A stretch of 64,000 nucleotides of DNA from Tepidimonas taiwanensis (GTDB taxonomy: Bacteria > Pseudomonadota > Gammaproteobacteria > Burkholderiales > Burkholderiaceae_C). The translations under genes were made by a program, and so were the position numbers. The notes below the pieces were generated by a model. That model was given only the letters and a program-made list of their open reading frames with translations. It had not been told where the DNA came from and did not search any database. Position 1 is the first letter of the stretch; each line of letters begins with the position of its first letter. Shown here in pieces: positions 46,108-54,792 of the stretch. The stretch lies in assembly GCF_020162115.1 (NCBI RefSeq), contig NZ_CP083911.1, positions 620,001 to 684,000 of the forward strand, read 5' to 3'.

Positions 46108-47558
46108 GTGCGCTGGCCATCTCTCCCGTGCTGGTGCCGCTGGCCACCGTCGTGGCCACGGCGTTGACCGCACAGCGGCCCCGCTTGCAGCAGGTCCTCA
46201 GTTTGGGTGGGGTTGCGGTCTTGTTGGCCTGTGCCTTGGCGCTGCTGACCCGGGCGGCAGCGGACCAGCCTATCGAGGCGGTGTTTGGCGGCTGGGGCGA
46301 GCCATTCGGGATTGCCTTCGTTATCGACCGGGTCGGGGCGGCGCTGGTGGTGATCACCGCGATCATGGGTCTGGCGGCGCTGCTGTTTTTGCTGAGTGAC
46401 GCCGACACCCAGCCGCGCCACCCCCTGCTACTGCCGCTGATGCATGGGGTGCTCGTCGGTGTCGGCGGGGCGTTTGCCACGGCCGATTTATTCAATTTGT
46501 ACGTGTGGTTCGAGGTGATGTTGATCTGCGCGCTGGGGCTGTTCGCCATCGGCGGGCGCACCGACCAGCTCGACGCCACGTTCAAATATTTCGTGCTCAA
46601 TTTGTTGGGCACGCTGCTGCTGCTGATGGCGGTGGGGATGGTGTACGCGGTGACGGGACACCTCAATTACGGGGCGATCGCGCAGGCGCTGCCGGGCGCG
46701 GCCCCTTGGCCCACTGCGCTGGCCTTCACCGGGCTGCTGCTCGCGTTTTTGATCAAGGCGGGGGCGTTTCCGCTGTTCGCGTGGTTGCCGGCGTCGTATC
46801 ACACACTGCCCGCGCCGGTGCTGGCGCTGTTTGCCGCGCTGCTGACCAAGGTGGGGGTCTACGCGGTGTTGCGGACGCTCGCGGGTATTTTCGTCACCGC
46901 GCCCGCGCTGCTGTTCGAGGTGCTGGGTTGGATTGCCGTGGCCACGATGCTCTTTGGCGTGCTAGGGGCGGCTTACCACTGGGACATGCGGCGGATCCTG
47001 GCGTTTCACATCATCAGCCAGATCGGCTACATCCTGCTCGGCGTCGCGCTGGCCAGCGAGGCCGGGCAGGCGGCCTCGCTTTTCTACACGCTGCACCATA
47101 TCGTCGTGAAGGCCAACCTCTTTTTGATCGCGGCGATGGTCTGGCGCCTCACCGGCAGCTATGACTTGCGCGACATCGGCGGCCTGTATCGCCATCGCCC
47201 AGCGTTGGGCGTGCTGTTTTTGATCCCGGCGCTGTCGTTGGTGGGAATTCCGCCGCTGTCCGGGTTCTGGGCCAAGCTGTGGGTGCTGCAAGAGGCCCTG
47301 GCGCAGGGGCGCGTGGCGTGGACCGTGGCGGCGCTGTTGGTGAGCGTGCTGACGCTGTACTCGATGATGAAAATTTGGATGGAAGCGTTCTGGAAACCGC
47401 ATCCGCAGCCGTCATGGCAGCCACCCGCAGGGGCAGACCTGAGGGCCGCCTGGGCGGTGACGGTGGGGTTGGCGCTGATCACACTGGCCATCGGCGCCTA
47501 CCCGGAGGCGCTGCTCGCTTACAGCCTGGCGGCCGCCGAAACCTTGGGGGGACGTTGA
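46104..47558 (+). CDS. mrpD: Mrp antiporter subunit D, first operon
   Basis: A 484-residue NuoM/NuoN-like channel subunit with about 14 membrane helices. Conserved points are LYVWFEVMLICALGL with its Glu, KAGAFPLFAWLPASYHTLPAPV, and FYTLHHIVVKANLFL. The GTG start at 46104 overlaps the mrpC stop. The next gene begins one base after its stop. Confidence 0.94.
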   Translation: MSALAISPVLVPLATVVATALTAQRPRLQQVLSLGGVAVLLACALALLTRAAADQPIEAVFGGWGEPFGIAFVIDRVGAALVVITAIMGLAALLFLLSDADTQPRHPLLLPLMHGVLVGVGGAFATADLFNLYVWFEVMLICALGLFAIGGRTDQLDATFKYFVLNLLGTLLLLMAVGMVYAVTGHLNYGAIAQALPGAAPWPTALAFTGLLLAFLIKAGAFPLFAWLPASYHTLPAPVLALFAALLTKVGVYAVLRTLAGIFVTAPALLFEVLGWIAVATMLFGVLGAAYHWDMRRILAFHIISQIGYILLGVALASEAGQAASLFYTLHHIVVKANLFLIAAMVWRLTGSYDLRDIGGLYRHRPALGVLFLIPALSLVGIPPLSGFWAKLWVLQEALAQGRVAWTVAALLVSVLTLYSMMKIWMEAFWKPHPQPSWQPPAGADLRAAWAVTVGLALITLAIGAYPEALLAYSLAAAETLGGR

Positions 47559-47559
47559 C

Positions 47560-47919
47560 ATGACGTGGGCACGCAAGGCTGGGTGGGTCGCCGTGCTGGC
47601 GCTGCGTTTTCTCACGGCGGTGGTGGTCTCCGGCCTCCAGACGGTCAGGGTGATCGCTCGGGCCAGCGTGGGCTCGCGCCGGGCACCGGCGGCGGCGTTC
47701 GTACGCGTGCGCTTCGCGCCCATGAGCGCGCAAGGTGCGGCGCTGTTGGGCTGTATGGTGACGTTGACCCCCGGCACCACGACGCTGGACATCGATCTGG
47801 CGCGGTGCGAGTTGTTGTTACACGTGCTCGATGCGTCGGACACGGATGCGCTCGTGCAAGGCATCCGCCGCGACTTCGAGCCCGCGCTGGTGGCGTTATT
47901 CGGAGAGGAACGGGCATGA
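47560..47919 (+). CDS. mrpE: Mrp antiporter subunit E, short form, first operon
   Basis: A 119-residue MnhE protein, shorter than the usual 150-170 because the N-terminal helix pair is reduced to one segment (WVAVLALRFLTAVVVSGLQT). The soluble part keeps the family pattern GAALLGCMVTLTPGTTTLDI. The stop overlaps mrpF by ATGA. The second operon has a full-length paralogue of 194 residues. Confidence 0.88.
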   Translation: MTWARKAGWVAVLALRFLTAVVVSGLQTVRVIARASVGSRRAPAAAFVRVRFAPMSAQGAALLGCMVTLTPGTTTLDIDLARCELLLHVLDASDTDALVQGIRRDFEPALVALFGEERA

Positions 47920-48179
47920 GCGTGGTGCTCACGATCGTGGTGTTGGCCGCGTGGGTGGCGACGGGGCTGGCGACGTGGCGCCTGGTGCGCGGCCCCACCC
48001 ATGCGGATCGGGTGGTGGCGCTGGATATTTTTCTTGCGGCGGCGGTGGTGTTGTGCGTCGCCGCGGCGCTCTTGACCGCGCGCACGGTATTCCTGGACGT
48101 CGCGATCGGTTTGGCACTCGTCGGGTTCGTGGCCACGGTGGGATGGGCGCGCTTCGTGGAAGAGAGGGGCCGGAAATGA
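47916..48179 (+). CDS. mrpF: Mrp antiporter subunit F, first operon
   Basis: An 87-residue protein with three membrane helices and the MnhF marker WRLVRGPTHADRVVALDI. ATGA overlaps at both ends bind it to mrpE and mrpG. Confidence 0.92.
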   Translation: MSVVLTIVVLAAWVATGLATWRLVRGPTHADRVVALDIFLAAAVVLCVAAALLTARTVFLDVAIGLALVGFVATVGWARFVEERGRK

Positions 48180-48535
48180 CGGTGTTGGCGGCGGTGCTGC
48201 TGGTGTCGGGGGCCGTGTTGCTCGTCATCGCGGCTTGGGGGGTGGTCGCGCTGCCCGATGCCCTGACGCGCCAGCACGCGGCCACCAAGGCCGGCACGCT
48301 GGCGGTGGCGCTGGTGTGTGGGGGGGCGGCGCTTGCCCTGGCCGAGACCGCGTGGGCCTGGCGCTTGGTGCTGATCGTGGGCTTTTTGCTCGCCACGCTG
48401 CCGGTGGCGTCGAACCTGCTGGCGCGTGCCGCTGTGCGTGAGAGTGCACTGGAAGACGCGGCCGACCGCGCCGCGCGCGTGGGCGACGCAGAGCCCACCG
48501 GTAAGAACGCCGCGACGGGGGTGGTGCCGCGCTGA
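48176..48535 (+). CDS. mrpG: Mrp antiporter subunit G, first operon
   Basis: A 119-residue MnhG/PhaG protein with three membrane helices, the PDALTRQHAATKAGTL loop and LLATLPVASNLLARAA, and a short charged tail. Last gene of the first operon; the second begins 149 bases later. Confidence 0.92.
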   Translation: MTVLAAVLLVSGAVLLVIAAWGVVALPDALTRQHAATKAGTLAVALVCGGAALALAETAWAWRLVLIVGFLLATLPVASNLLARAAVRESALEDAADRAARVGDAEPTGKNAATGVVPR

Positions 48536-48609
48536 ACCGCGGGGCGGGCGTGATTCGTTCCCCCGCCACCCCGGGGGAGGGATGCGCGTTCGAGCGGGGC
48601 GCGATTTCT

Positions 48610-48615
48610 TACAAT
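48610..48615 (+). promoter_or_regulatory. Candidate -10 box between the two Mrp operons
   Basis: TACAAT about 70 bases before the second mrpA, with only a weak -35 (CGTTCG at 17 bases). It would allow separate transcription of the second operon; read-through from the first is equally possible, as no terminator is seen. Confidence 0.3.
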
Positions 48616-48684
48616 CCGTCTATTTCCCGAATCCTGCCAACCGCGGCCACGCCTGGGTCGCGCGTCCCTCCCCGAGCTTGTCCC

Positions 48685-51525
48685 ATGGCCGCGTTGCCGC
48701 TGATTGTCTCGTTGCCGCTGCTGGTCGGCACCACGCTGACGTGGTGGCTTGCCGCGCGCTCACGCCGCGCGGTGGCGTTCGCCGCTGCTGCCGTTACCGC
48801 CGTCAGCCTGGCATGGCTGCTTTCGCTGGCTCCGACGGTCTGGCGGGGCGAGGCGGTGCAGTTCTTCTCCCCGTGGGTAGACGACTTGGGGTTGCACATC
48901 AGCTTCCGGCTCGACGGGCTGTCGCTGCTGTTTGCGGGGCTGATCACCGCCGTCGGTCTGCTGATCATCCTTTACGCGGGGTATTACCTGGGCCCGCAGG
49001 ACTCGGTCGCCAAGTTCTTCGCGGTTTTGATGCTGTTCATGGCGGCGATGCTGGGCGTGGTGCTGTCGGACAACCTGCTGCTGCTGGTCGTGTTCTGGGA
49101 GCTGACCAGCGTCTCGTCTTTTCTGCTGGTCGGGTACTGGAGCCACCGGCCAGACGCCCGCAGCGGTGCGCGCCAGGCGCTTGCCATCACGGGGGGCGGG
49201 GGGCTCGCGATGCTGGCGGGCTTCGTGCTGCTGGGCCAGATCGCCGGGACGTTCGAGATCAGCGAGATGACCGGCCGCGCCGCCGAGATCCAGGCCGATC
49301 CGCTGTTTCTGCCCGCGCTGCTGCTGATCCTGCTCGGGGCCTTCACGAAGAGCGCGCAGTTCCCTTTCCACTTCTGGTTGCCCGATGCGATGGCCGCGCC
49401 GACACCGGTGTCGGCCTACCTGCACTCGGCGACGATGGTCAAGGCAGGCGTCTTCCTGCTGATGCGGCTGCACCCCGTGCTGGCCGGGTCGGGCTGGTTC
49501 GAAGCGATCGTCACCACCGTCGGGGCGGTGACGCTGCTGTTTGCCGCGACGATCGCGATCTTCAAGCACGACCTCAAGGGGCTGCTGGCGTACTCCACGG
49601 TCAGCCACCTCGGGCTCGTCACCTGTCTGGTCGGGATGGGCACGCCGCTCGCGGCGGTGGCGGCGGTGTTCCACGTCCTCAACCACGCGGCGTTCAAGGC
49701 GTCGCTGTTCATGGTGGCCGGCATCGTCGACCACGAGACGCATTCGCGCGACATGCGGTGGCTTGGCGGGCTCGCGGCGCTGATGCCGTGGACGGCAACG
49801 CTCGCGGTCGTGGCCGGGGCGGCGATGGCCGGCGTGCCGCTGACCAACGGCTTTTTGTCCAAGGAGATGTTCTTCACCGAGGCGGTGGCGGGGGTGGCCG
49901 CCGGCGGGTGGGGCGTGTGGCTGCCGGTCGTGGTGACGCTTGCCGGGGTCGCCAGCGTGGCCTACTCGCTGCGCTTCGTGCACGATACGTTCTTCCACGG
50001 GCCACTGGGGGACGTGCCCAACCGGCATCCGCACGATCCGCCGCTGGGCATGCGGCTGCCCGCGACGCTGCTGGTCGGGGTGTGCCTGGTGGTGGGCGTG
50101 CTGCCGGCGACGGTGGCGGGGCCGCTCGTGGACGTGGCGGCGCGCGCGATGGTGGCGCGCGAGCTGCCGCCGTACCACCTGGCGCTGTGGCACGGGTTCA
50201 ACGTGCCGCTGCTGATGAGCGTCGTCGCGCTCGCGGGCGGTGTGGCGGTGTACGCGGCGTTCACGCGCGGGCGGCGGCTGCACGGCGTGGTGTCGGAGGC
50301 GTGGTTTGGTCCGTTGACAGGGCGGCAACTGTTCGAACGCACAGTGGATGCGCTGTTCGGGGCGGCTGGGCGTGTCACGTCGGCGCTGGAAAACGGCTCG
50401 CTGCAGCGCTACTTGGCGTGGCTTATCGGGTCGGCCATCGTTGTGGCGGTGGTCACCTTGTTGGACGCGGGTATCGCCACGGGGGCACGGCCGCGGTTGC
50501 CGGCCAACCCGTTGGCGGTAGCGGTGTGGCTGCTGCTGGCGGCCGCGTGCGTGGCGCTCGTCTGGACCCACCACCGGCGCTTCCAAGCGGTGATACTGGT
50601 CGGCGTGGTTGGTTTGGTGACGTCGCTGACTTTCGTCGGACTGTCGGCACCGGATCTGGCACTGACGCAATTGTCCGTCGAGGTGGTGTCGACCGTGCTG
50701 CTGTTGATGGGGTTGGCGTTGCTGCCACAGCACTCGCCCCGCGAATCGTCGGCCGACCGACGCTTGCGCGACGCCGTATTGGCGCTCGTTGGAGGCGCCG
50801 GTATCGGGTGGATCGCGTGGGTGATGCTCACGCGCGATTTCCACTCGATCAGTTGGTATTTCCTCGAAAACGCGTTGCCCCTGGGCGGTGGGACCAACGT
50901 CGTCAACGTCATCCTGGTCGATTTCCGCGGCTACGACACGTTCGGCGAGATCACCGTGCTGGGCATCGCGGCGATAGGGGTACTCGCGCTGATGGAGGGG
51001 ATGCGGGCCGTGCGCCCGCCCGTGGACGCGCAAGGCCGGCGCTGGACGTTTGCGGCCTCCCCGCTGCTGCTGCGCATGGCCGCTTCGATCGTGCTGCCCG
51101 CGGCGTTGGTGGTGGCCGTATACATCTTCTTGCGCGGGCACAACATGCCCGGCGGCGGTTTCATCGCGGGCCTGATCACCGCCGTGGCGCTGGTGCTGCA
51201 ATACATGGCCCTGGGCCAGGAGCGCGTCGAGGCGCTGTTGCGCGTGCAGGGGGGCCGCCGTTTCGTGCGCTGGATCGGGTCGGGCTTGACGGTGGCCGGC
51301 GTCACGGGCGCGGGCGCCTTCGTGCTGGGGCGCCCCTTTCTGACCAGCGCGCACGGCCATCTGCATGTGCCGTTGTTGGGTGAGTTGCCGCTGGCGTCCG
51401 CCGCGCTTTTCGATCTTGGCGTGTACGGCACCGTGGTGGGGGCGACGCTGCTGACGATTTCGGTGCTCGGAGCCGCCAGCCACGCCCCGGCAGCCAGCCA
51501 GCACGAGCCCGGGAGTGTTTCATGA
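48685..51525 (+). CDS. mrpA: Mrp antiporter fused subunits A and B, second operon
   Basis: A 946-residue fusion. Residues 1 to about 790 are MrpA (FWELTSVSSFLLVGYW, QFPFHFWLPDAMAAPTPVSA, the Lys in HAAFKASLFMVAG, then NVVNVILVDFRGYDTFGE), and the remainder is MrpB (YIFLRGHNMPGGGFIAGLIT). AB fusions are typical of the group 2 (Pha/Mnh2-like) Mrp antiporters. ATG at 48685 is chosen since the family begins MAALPLIVSLPLLVG. It is paralogous to, not identical with, the mrpA at 42906. Confidence 0.95.
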   Translation: MAALPLIVSLPLLVGTTLTWWLAARSRRAVAFAAAAVTAVSLAWLLSLAPTVWRGEAVQFFSPWVDDLGLHISFRLDGLSLLFAGLITAVGLLIILYAGYYLGPQDSVAKFFAVLMLFMAAMLGVVLSDNLLLLVVFWELTSVSSFLLVGYWSHRPDARSGARQALAITGGGGLAMLAGFVLLGQIAGTFEISEMTGRAAEIQADPLFLPALLLILLGAFTKSAQFPFHFWLPDAMAAPTPVSAYLHSATMVKAGVFLLMRLHPVLAGSGWFEAIVTTVGAVTLLFAATIAIFKHDLKGLLAYSTVSHLGLVTCLVGMGTPLAAVAAVFHVLNHAAFKASLFMVAGIVDHETHSRDMRWLGGLAALMPWTATLAVVAGAAMAGVPLTNGFLSKEMFFTEAVAGVAAGGWGVWLPVVVTLAGVASVAYSLRFVHDTFFHGPLGDVPNRHPHDPPLGMRLPATLLVGVCLVVGVLPATVAGPLVDVAARAMVARELPPYHLALWHGFNVPLLMSVVALAGGVAVYAAFTRGRRLHGVVSEAWFGPLTGRQLFERTVDALFGAAGRVTSALENGSLQRYLAWLIGSAIVVAVVTLLDAGIATGARPRLPANPLAVAVWLLLAAACVALVWTHHRRFQAVILVGVVGLVTSLTFVGLSAPDLALTQLSVEVVSTVLLLMGLALLPQHSPRESSADRRLRDAVLALVGGAGIGWIAWVMLTRDFHSISWYFLENALPLGGGTNVVNVILVDFRGYDTFGEITVLGIAAIGVLALMEGMRAVRPPVDAQGRRWTFAASPLLLRMAASIVLPAALVVAVYIFLRGHNMPGGGFIAGLITAVALVLQYMALGQERVEALLRVQGGRRFVRWIGSGLTVAGVTGAGAFVLGRPFLTSAHGHLHVPLLGELPLASAALFDLGVYGTVVGATLLTISVLGAASHAPAASQHEPGSVS

Positions 51526-51905
51526 GCATGGAATTTCTGGTGGCCACGGGCATCGGCTTGGTGACCGCTTGTGGCATCTACCTGCTGTTGCGCGCCCGCA
51601 CCTTTGCGGTGGTGTTGGGTTTGTCGTTGTTGAGTTACGCGGTCAACGTGTTCATTTTCGTGATGGGGCGGCTGTGGACCGACGCGCACCCCATCCTGGT
51701 GGGCAACGAGCCGGTGGCCGACCCGCTTCCGCAGGCGTTGGTGCTGACGGCGATTGTCATCGGCTTTGCCACCACGGGGTTCGTCGTGGAGTTGGCCCTG
51801 CGCAGCCGGTACGAGACGGGCAGCGACCATGTCGACGGTACGGAGCCCGGTGTGCGGCGGGCGACCGATTTGCCCGGCACTGCGCGTGAAGGGGAGGTCG
51901 CGTGA
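51522..51905 (+). CDS. mrpC: Mrp antiporter subunit C, second operon
   Basis: A 127-residue NuoK-like subunit with three helices, GLSLLSYAVNVFIFVMGR and DPLPQALVLTAIVIGFATTG. It overlaps both neighbours by four bases or fewer (ATGA with mrpAB, GTGA with mrpD). Confidence 0.93.
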   Translation: MSMEFLVATGIGLVTACGIYLLLRARTFAVVLGLSLLSYAVNVFIFVMGRLWTDAHPILVGNEPVADPLPQALVLTAIVIGFATTGFVVELALRSRYETGSDHVDGTEPGVRRATDLPGTAREGEVA

Positions 51906-53566
51906 TGGGGGCGGCGCTGGTGGCTTTTTGGGAGCAGCACGCGCCGATACTGCCCGTGCTGCTGCCGTCCTTCACGGCCATGCTCATGCTGCTGCTGGGC
52001 GATCACGGCGGGCTGTCCGCCCACGGGGGCGGACGCGGTGGGCAGGGGCTATCGTGGCGCCGGCGCGTCAGTCTTGGGTCTGCGTTGCTGGGGCTGGTGC
52101 TTGCGGTCGGGCTGGTGTGGCGGGCCGCGGCGGGTTCGCTGCAGGTGTACGAGCTGGGTGAGTGGCCCGCCCCGTTTGGTATCGTGCTCGTGGTCGATCG
52201 GCTCGCGGCGCTGATGGTGCTGCTCACGCAGCTCGTGGCGGTGCCGGTGTTGTGGTACGCCTGCGGTGGGTGGGATACGCGCGGGCGGTACTTCCATGCC
52301 ATCTTCCACTTCCAGCTGATGGGGCTCAACGGCGCTTTTCTCACGGGCGACCTGTTCAACCTGTTCGTTTTCTTCGAGGTCCTGCTGATCGCCTCCTACG
52401 TGCTGTTGCTGCACGGTCAAGGACGTGAGCGTGTGCGCATGGGGGTGCACTACGTGGTGCTCAACCTCACGGCGTCTTCGTTGTTTTTGATCGGACTGGC
52501 GATGCTCTATGCCGTCACCGGCACGCTCAACATGGCCGACGTGGCGCAGCAGGTGGGGCGGCTGGAGGGCGATGCGCTCAAGCTCGCCCAGGCAGCGGCG
52601 GCGATCCTGCTCATCGTCTTCGGTCTCAAGGCGGCGCTGCTGCCGCTGTATTTCTGGTTGCCTGGCACCTACGCCGCCGCCAGCGCCCCGGTGGCTGCGT
52701 TGTTTGCCATCATGACCAAGGTCGGCGTCTACGCCATCGTGCGCGTGCACTGGGTAATTTTCGGTATCGACGCGGGTGGGGCCTCCCTGACCGTGCAGCC
52801 GTGGTTGTTGCCGGTGGCCTTGGTGACCAGCGTGCTGGGGGTGCTGGGGGCATTGGCGGCGCACACGCTCGGTCGGTTGATCGCCTATCTCACTGTCTCC
52901 TCGGTGGGAACGATCGTGACCGGGGTTGCCTTGTTCACACCCCAGACGCTCTCGGCCGCGCTTTATTACACGCTACACAGCACGATCGTCATCGCGGGCT
53001 TGTTTCTGTTCGCGGAACTCGCCGCGGCCCAGCGCGGCGCGATGGGCGACCGCCTGCAACCGGCGCCCGCGGTGCACGAGCCGGTGTTGCTGGGGGTGAT
53101 GATGCTGTTCGGGGCGGCATCGGCGGCCGGGCTGCCGCCGCTGCCCGGTTTTCTGGGCAAATTGATGCTGCTGCAAAGTGCGGTCGGCCTGCCTGAACAG
53201 TCGTGGGTGTGGGCCGTCGTGCTGGGGGTGGGCTTTCTGACGCTCTTGGGTTTGGCACGGGCTGGCGTCGTCATGTTTTGGCACGTCGAGCCCGTAGAGG
53301 CACCCCGCGATGCGTCGGGGACCAGCGTGCGGCTGCTCGCCGCACCTTGGGCCTTCATGGCGCTGACGGTCGTGCTCACGGCCGGCGCAGCGCCGGTCAA
53401 ACGGTATACCGATGCGCTTGCCCAACAGCTCACGGACAAACCGGGTTACGCGCGGGCGGTACTGGCGCGGCAGGGCGGGCCCGCAGTCCCCACCACCCGG
53501 CCCTACGATGGCCGACGACCCGCCTCGACCGTGCCCGCTCACCCTGTGCAGGAGTCTGCCCCATGA
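51902..53566 (+). CDS. mrpD: Mrp antiporter subunit D, second operon
   Basis: A 554-residue NuoM/NuoN-like channel subunit. FVFFEVLLIASYVLLLHG with its Glu, LKAALLPLYFWLPGTYAAAS and the ALYYTLHSTIVIAGLFLF helix are conserved. Start is GTG 51902 or the ATG directly after it at 51905. A soluble C-terminal tail of about 60 residues is longer than in the first-operon paralogue. Confidence 0.94.
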   Translation: MMGAALVAFWEQHAPILPVLLPSFTAMLMLLLGDHGGLSAHGGGRGGQGLSWRRRVSLGSALLGLVLAVGLVWRAAAGSLQVYELGEWPAPFGIVLVVDRLAALMVLLTQLVAVPVLWYACGGWDTRGRYFHAIFHFQLMGLNGAFLTGDLFNLFVFFEVLLIASYVLLLHGQGRERVRMGVHYVVLNLTASSLFLIGLAMLYAVTGTLNMADVAQQVGRLEGDALKLAQAAAAILLIVFGLKAALLPLYFWLPGTYAAASAPVAALFAIMTKVGVYAIVRVHWVIFGIDAGGASLTVQPWLLPVALVTSVLGVLGALAAHTLGRLIAYLTVSSVGTIVTGVALFTPQTLSAALYYTLHSTIVIAGLFLFAELAAAQRGAMGDRLQPAPAVHEPVLLGVMMLFGAASAAGLPPLPGFLGKLMLLQSAVGLPEQSWVWAVVLGVGFLTLLGLARAGVVMFWHVEPVEAPRDASGTSVRLLAAPWAFMALTVVLTAGAAPVKRYTDALAQQLTDKPGYARAVLARQGGPAVPTTRPYDGRRPASTVPAHPVQESAP

Positions 53567-54147
53567 CGCCTCCGCTGTGGCAACCCGTGCGTCCTGGCAC
53601 GCCACCGACCGGCTGGCGCCGCTGGTTTCCCCATCCCGTGCTGTCGCTGATGCTGGGAGCGGCGTGGATCGTCCTCGTGCACAGTACGGCCCCGGCGCAC
53701 GTACTGACCGCGCTCATCCTGGCGTGGGCGTTGCCGCGTGCGCTGGCGCCGTTTTTGGGTGACGCAAGCCGCCTGCACTGGCCCACGGCGGTGCGGCTGC
53801 TGCTGACCGTTCTGTGGGACATCGTTGTCGCCAACGTCACCGTGGCGCGACTGACGTTGGGGTCGATGCAACGGTTGCGCCCGGCGTGGCTGCGTGTTCC
53901 ACTGGCCAGCGCGCATCCCCGGGTCAATGCGCTGTTCGCCAGCATCATCACGACGACGCCCGGTACGGTATCCGCGGTCATCGACGAGGCGCGCGGTGTG
54001 ATCTGGGTGCACGCACTCGACGCAGGCGATGATCCCGCGGCCATGATCCGCGAAATGAAATCCCGCTACGAAAGCCCGCTGCTGCGGATTTTTCAGGTCG
54101 ATTTGGGTGCCCAAGGGGCAGCCACTACGGGGGAGCAAGCGCAATGA
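53563..54147 (+). CDS. mrpE: Mrp antiporter subunit E, second operon
   Basis: A 194-residue full-length MnhE with an N-terminal helix pair (LSLMLGAAWIVLVHS, LTALILAWALPRALAPF), the LLLTVLWDIVVANVTVA helix and the soluble domain with NALFASIITTTPGTVSAVID. Overlaps mrpD by ATGA. Confidence 0.93.
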   Translation: MTPPLWQPVRPGTPPTGWRRWFPHPVLSLMLGAAWIVLVHSTAPAHVLTALILAWALPRALAPFLGDASRLHWPTAVRLLLTVLWDIVVANVTVARLTLGSMQRLRPAWLRVPLASAHPRVNALFASIITTTPGTVSAVIDEARGVIWVHALDAGDDPAAMIREMKSRYESPLLRIFQVDLGAQGAATTGEQAQ

Positions 54148-54425
54148 TCAGTCCCTTTTTGGCGTGGGCGCTCGACATCGGGACCGTGGCGGTGGCCATC
54201 GCGGTATTTTTGTGCGGCTGGCGTTTGCTGCGCGGCCCGGACGCGGCCGACCGCATTCTGGCGCTCGATACGCTCTACATGGGCTTGGTGGCGCTCATCA
54301 TCCTGCTCGACATCCGTTTCGACACTGAGCTGCTGTTCGAGGCGGCGCTCATCGTCGCGGCGCTCGGGTTTGTTTCGACCGTTGCGCTGGCGCGTTACGT
54401 CAGCCGCGGTGACGTCATCGAGTAA
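54144..54425 (+). CDS. mrpF: Mrp antiporter subunit F, second operon
   Basis: A 93-residue three-helix protein with the MnhF marker WRLLRGPDAADRILALDTLY. Overlaps mrpE by ATGA; mrpG begins 13 bases after its stop. Confidence 0.92.
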   Translation: MISPFLAWALDIGTVAVAIAVFLCGWRLLRGPDAADRILALDTLYMGLVALIILLDIRFDTELLFEAALIVAALGFVSTVALARYVSRGDVIE

Positions 54426-54438
54426 CGAGGGGTAAACC

Positions 54439-54783
54439 ATGGCGACATGGCTCGAGAACGCAGCGGCAGTGTTGATCCTGGTTGCGTCGTTTTTCCTGCT
54501 GGTCGGCGCGATCGGTTTGGTGCGCTTTCCGGACTTTTACATGCGGCTGCACGCGCCCACCAAGGCGTCGACGCTGGGTGTCGGGGGGGTGTTGATCGCC
54601 TCGATGCTGGTCACCTTGGCCCACGGGCGCCCCGGCGTCGCAGAGCTGCTGATCACGCTGTTCGTCTTCGTGACCGCGCCGGTGTCGGCCAACCTGATGG
54701 CGCAGGCGGCGCTGCATTTGCGGCTTCCCTCCCGCGCCCCGGTGCCGCGGGACGTGGTGCCGGAGCGGCGCGCGGACGCCTGA
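54439..54783 (+). CDS. mrpG: Mrp antiporter subunit G, second operon
   Basis: A 114-residue three-helix protein with FPDFYMRLHAPTKASTLGVG and VTAPVSANLMAQAALH, the MnhG/PhaG pattern. ATG 54439 has GAGGGG before it. It ends nine bases before the stop of the convergent LOG-family gene, with no visible terminator between. Confidence 0.92.
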   Translation: MATWLENAAAVLILVASFFLLVGAIGLVRFPDFYMRLHAPTKASTLGVGGVLIASMLVTLAHGRPGVAELLITLFVFVTAPVSANLMAQAALHLRLPSRAPVPRDVVPERRADA

Positions 54784-54792
54784 GGGGGAGTT

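Noticed and set aside
48760..51504. A 914-codon open frame antisense to the second mrpA
   Set aside because: It mirrors a clear membrane-protein gene in high-GC DNA, its translation is rich in Arg, His and Gln, and it has no domain. The same holds for the long antisense frames at 43359-45185, 1487-3181, 3520-5580, 9870-12254, 15348-17033, 19088-21277 and 58880-60787.
42906..54783. NADH dehydrogenase (nuo) or hydrogenase-4 genes
   Set aside because: NuoL/M/K-like subunits are present, but the set includes MnhB, MnhE, MnhF and MnhG and lacks all redox subunits, which defines Mrp antiporters.
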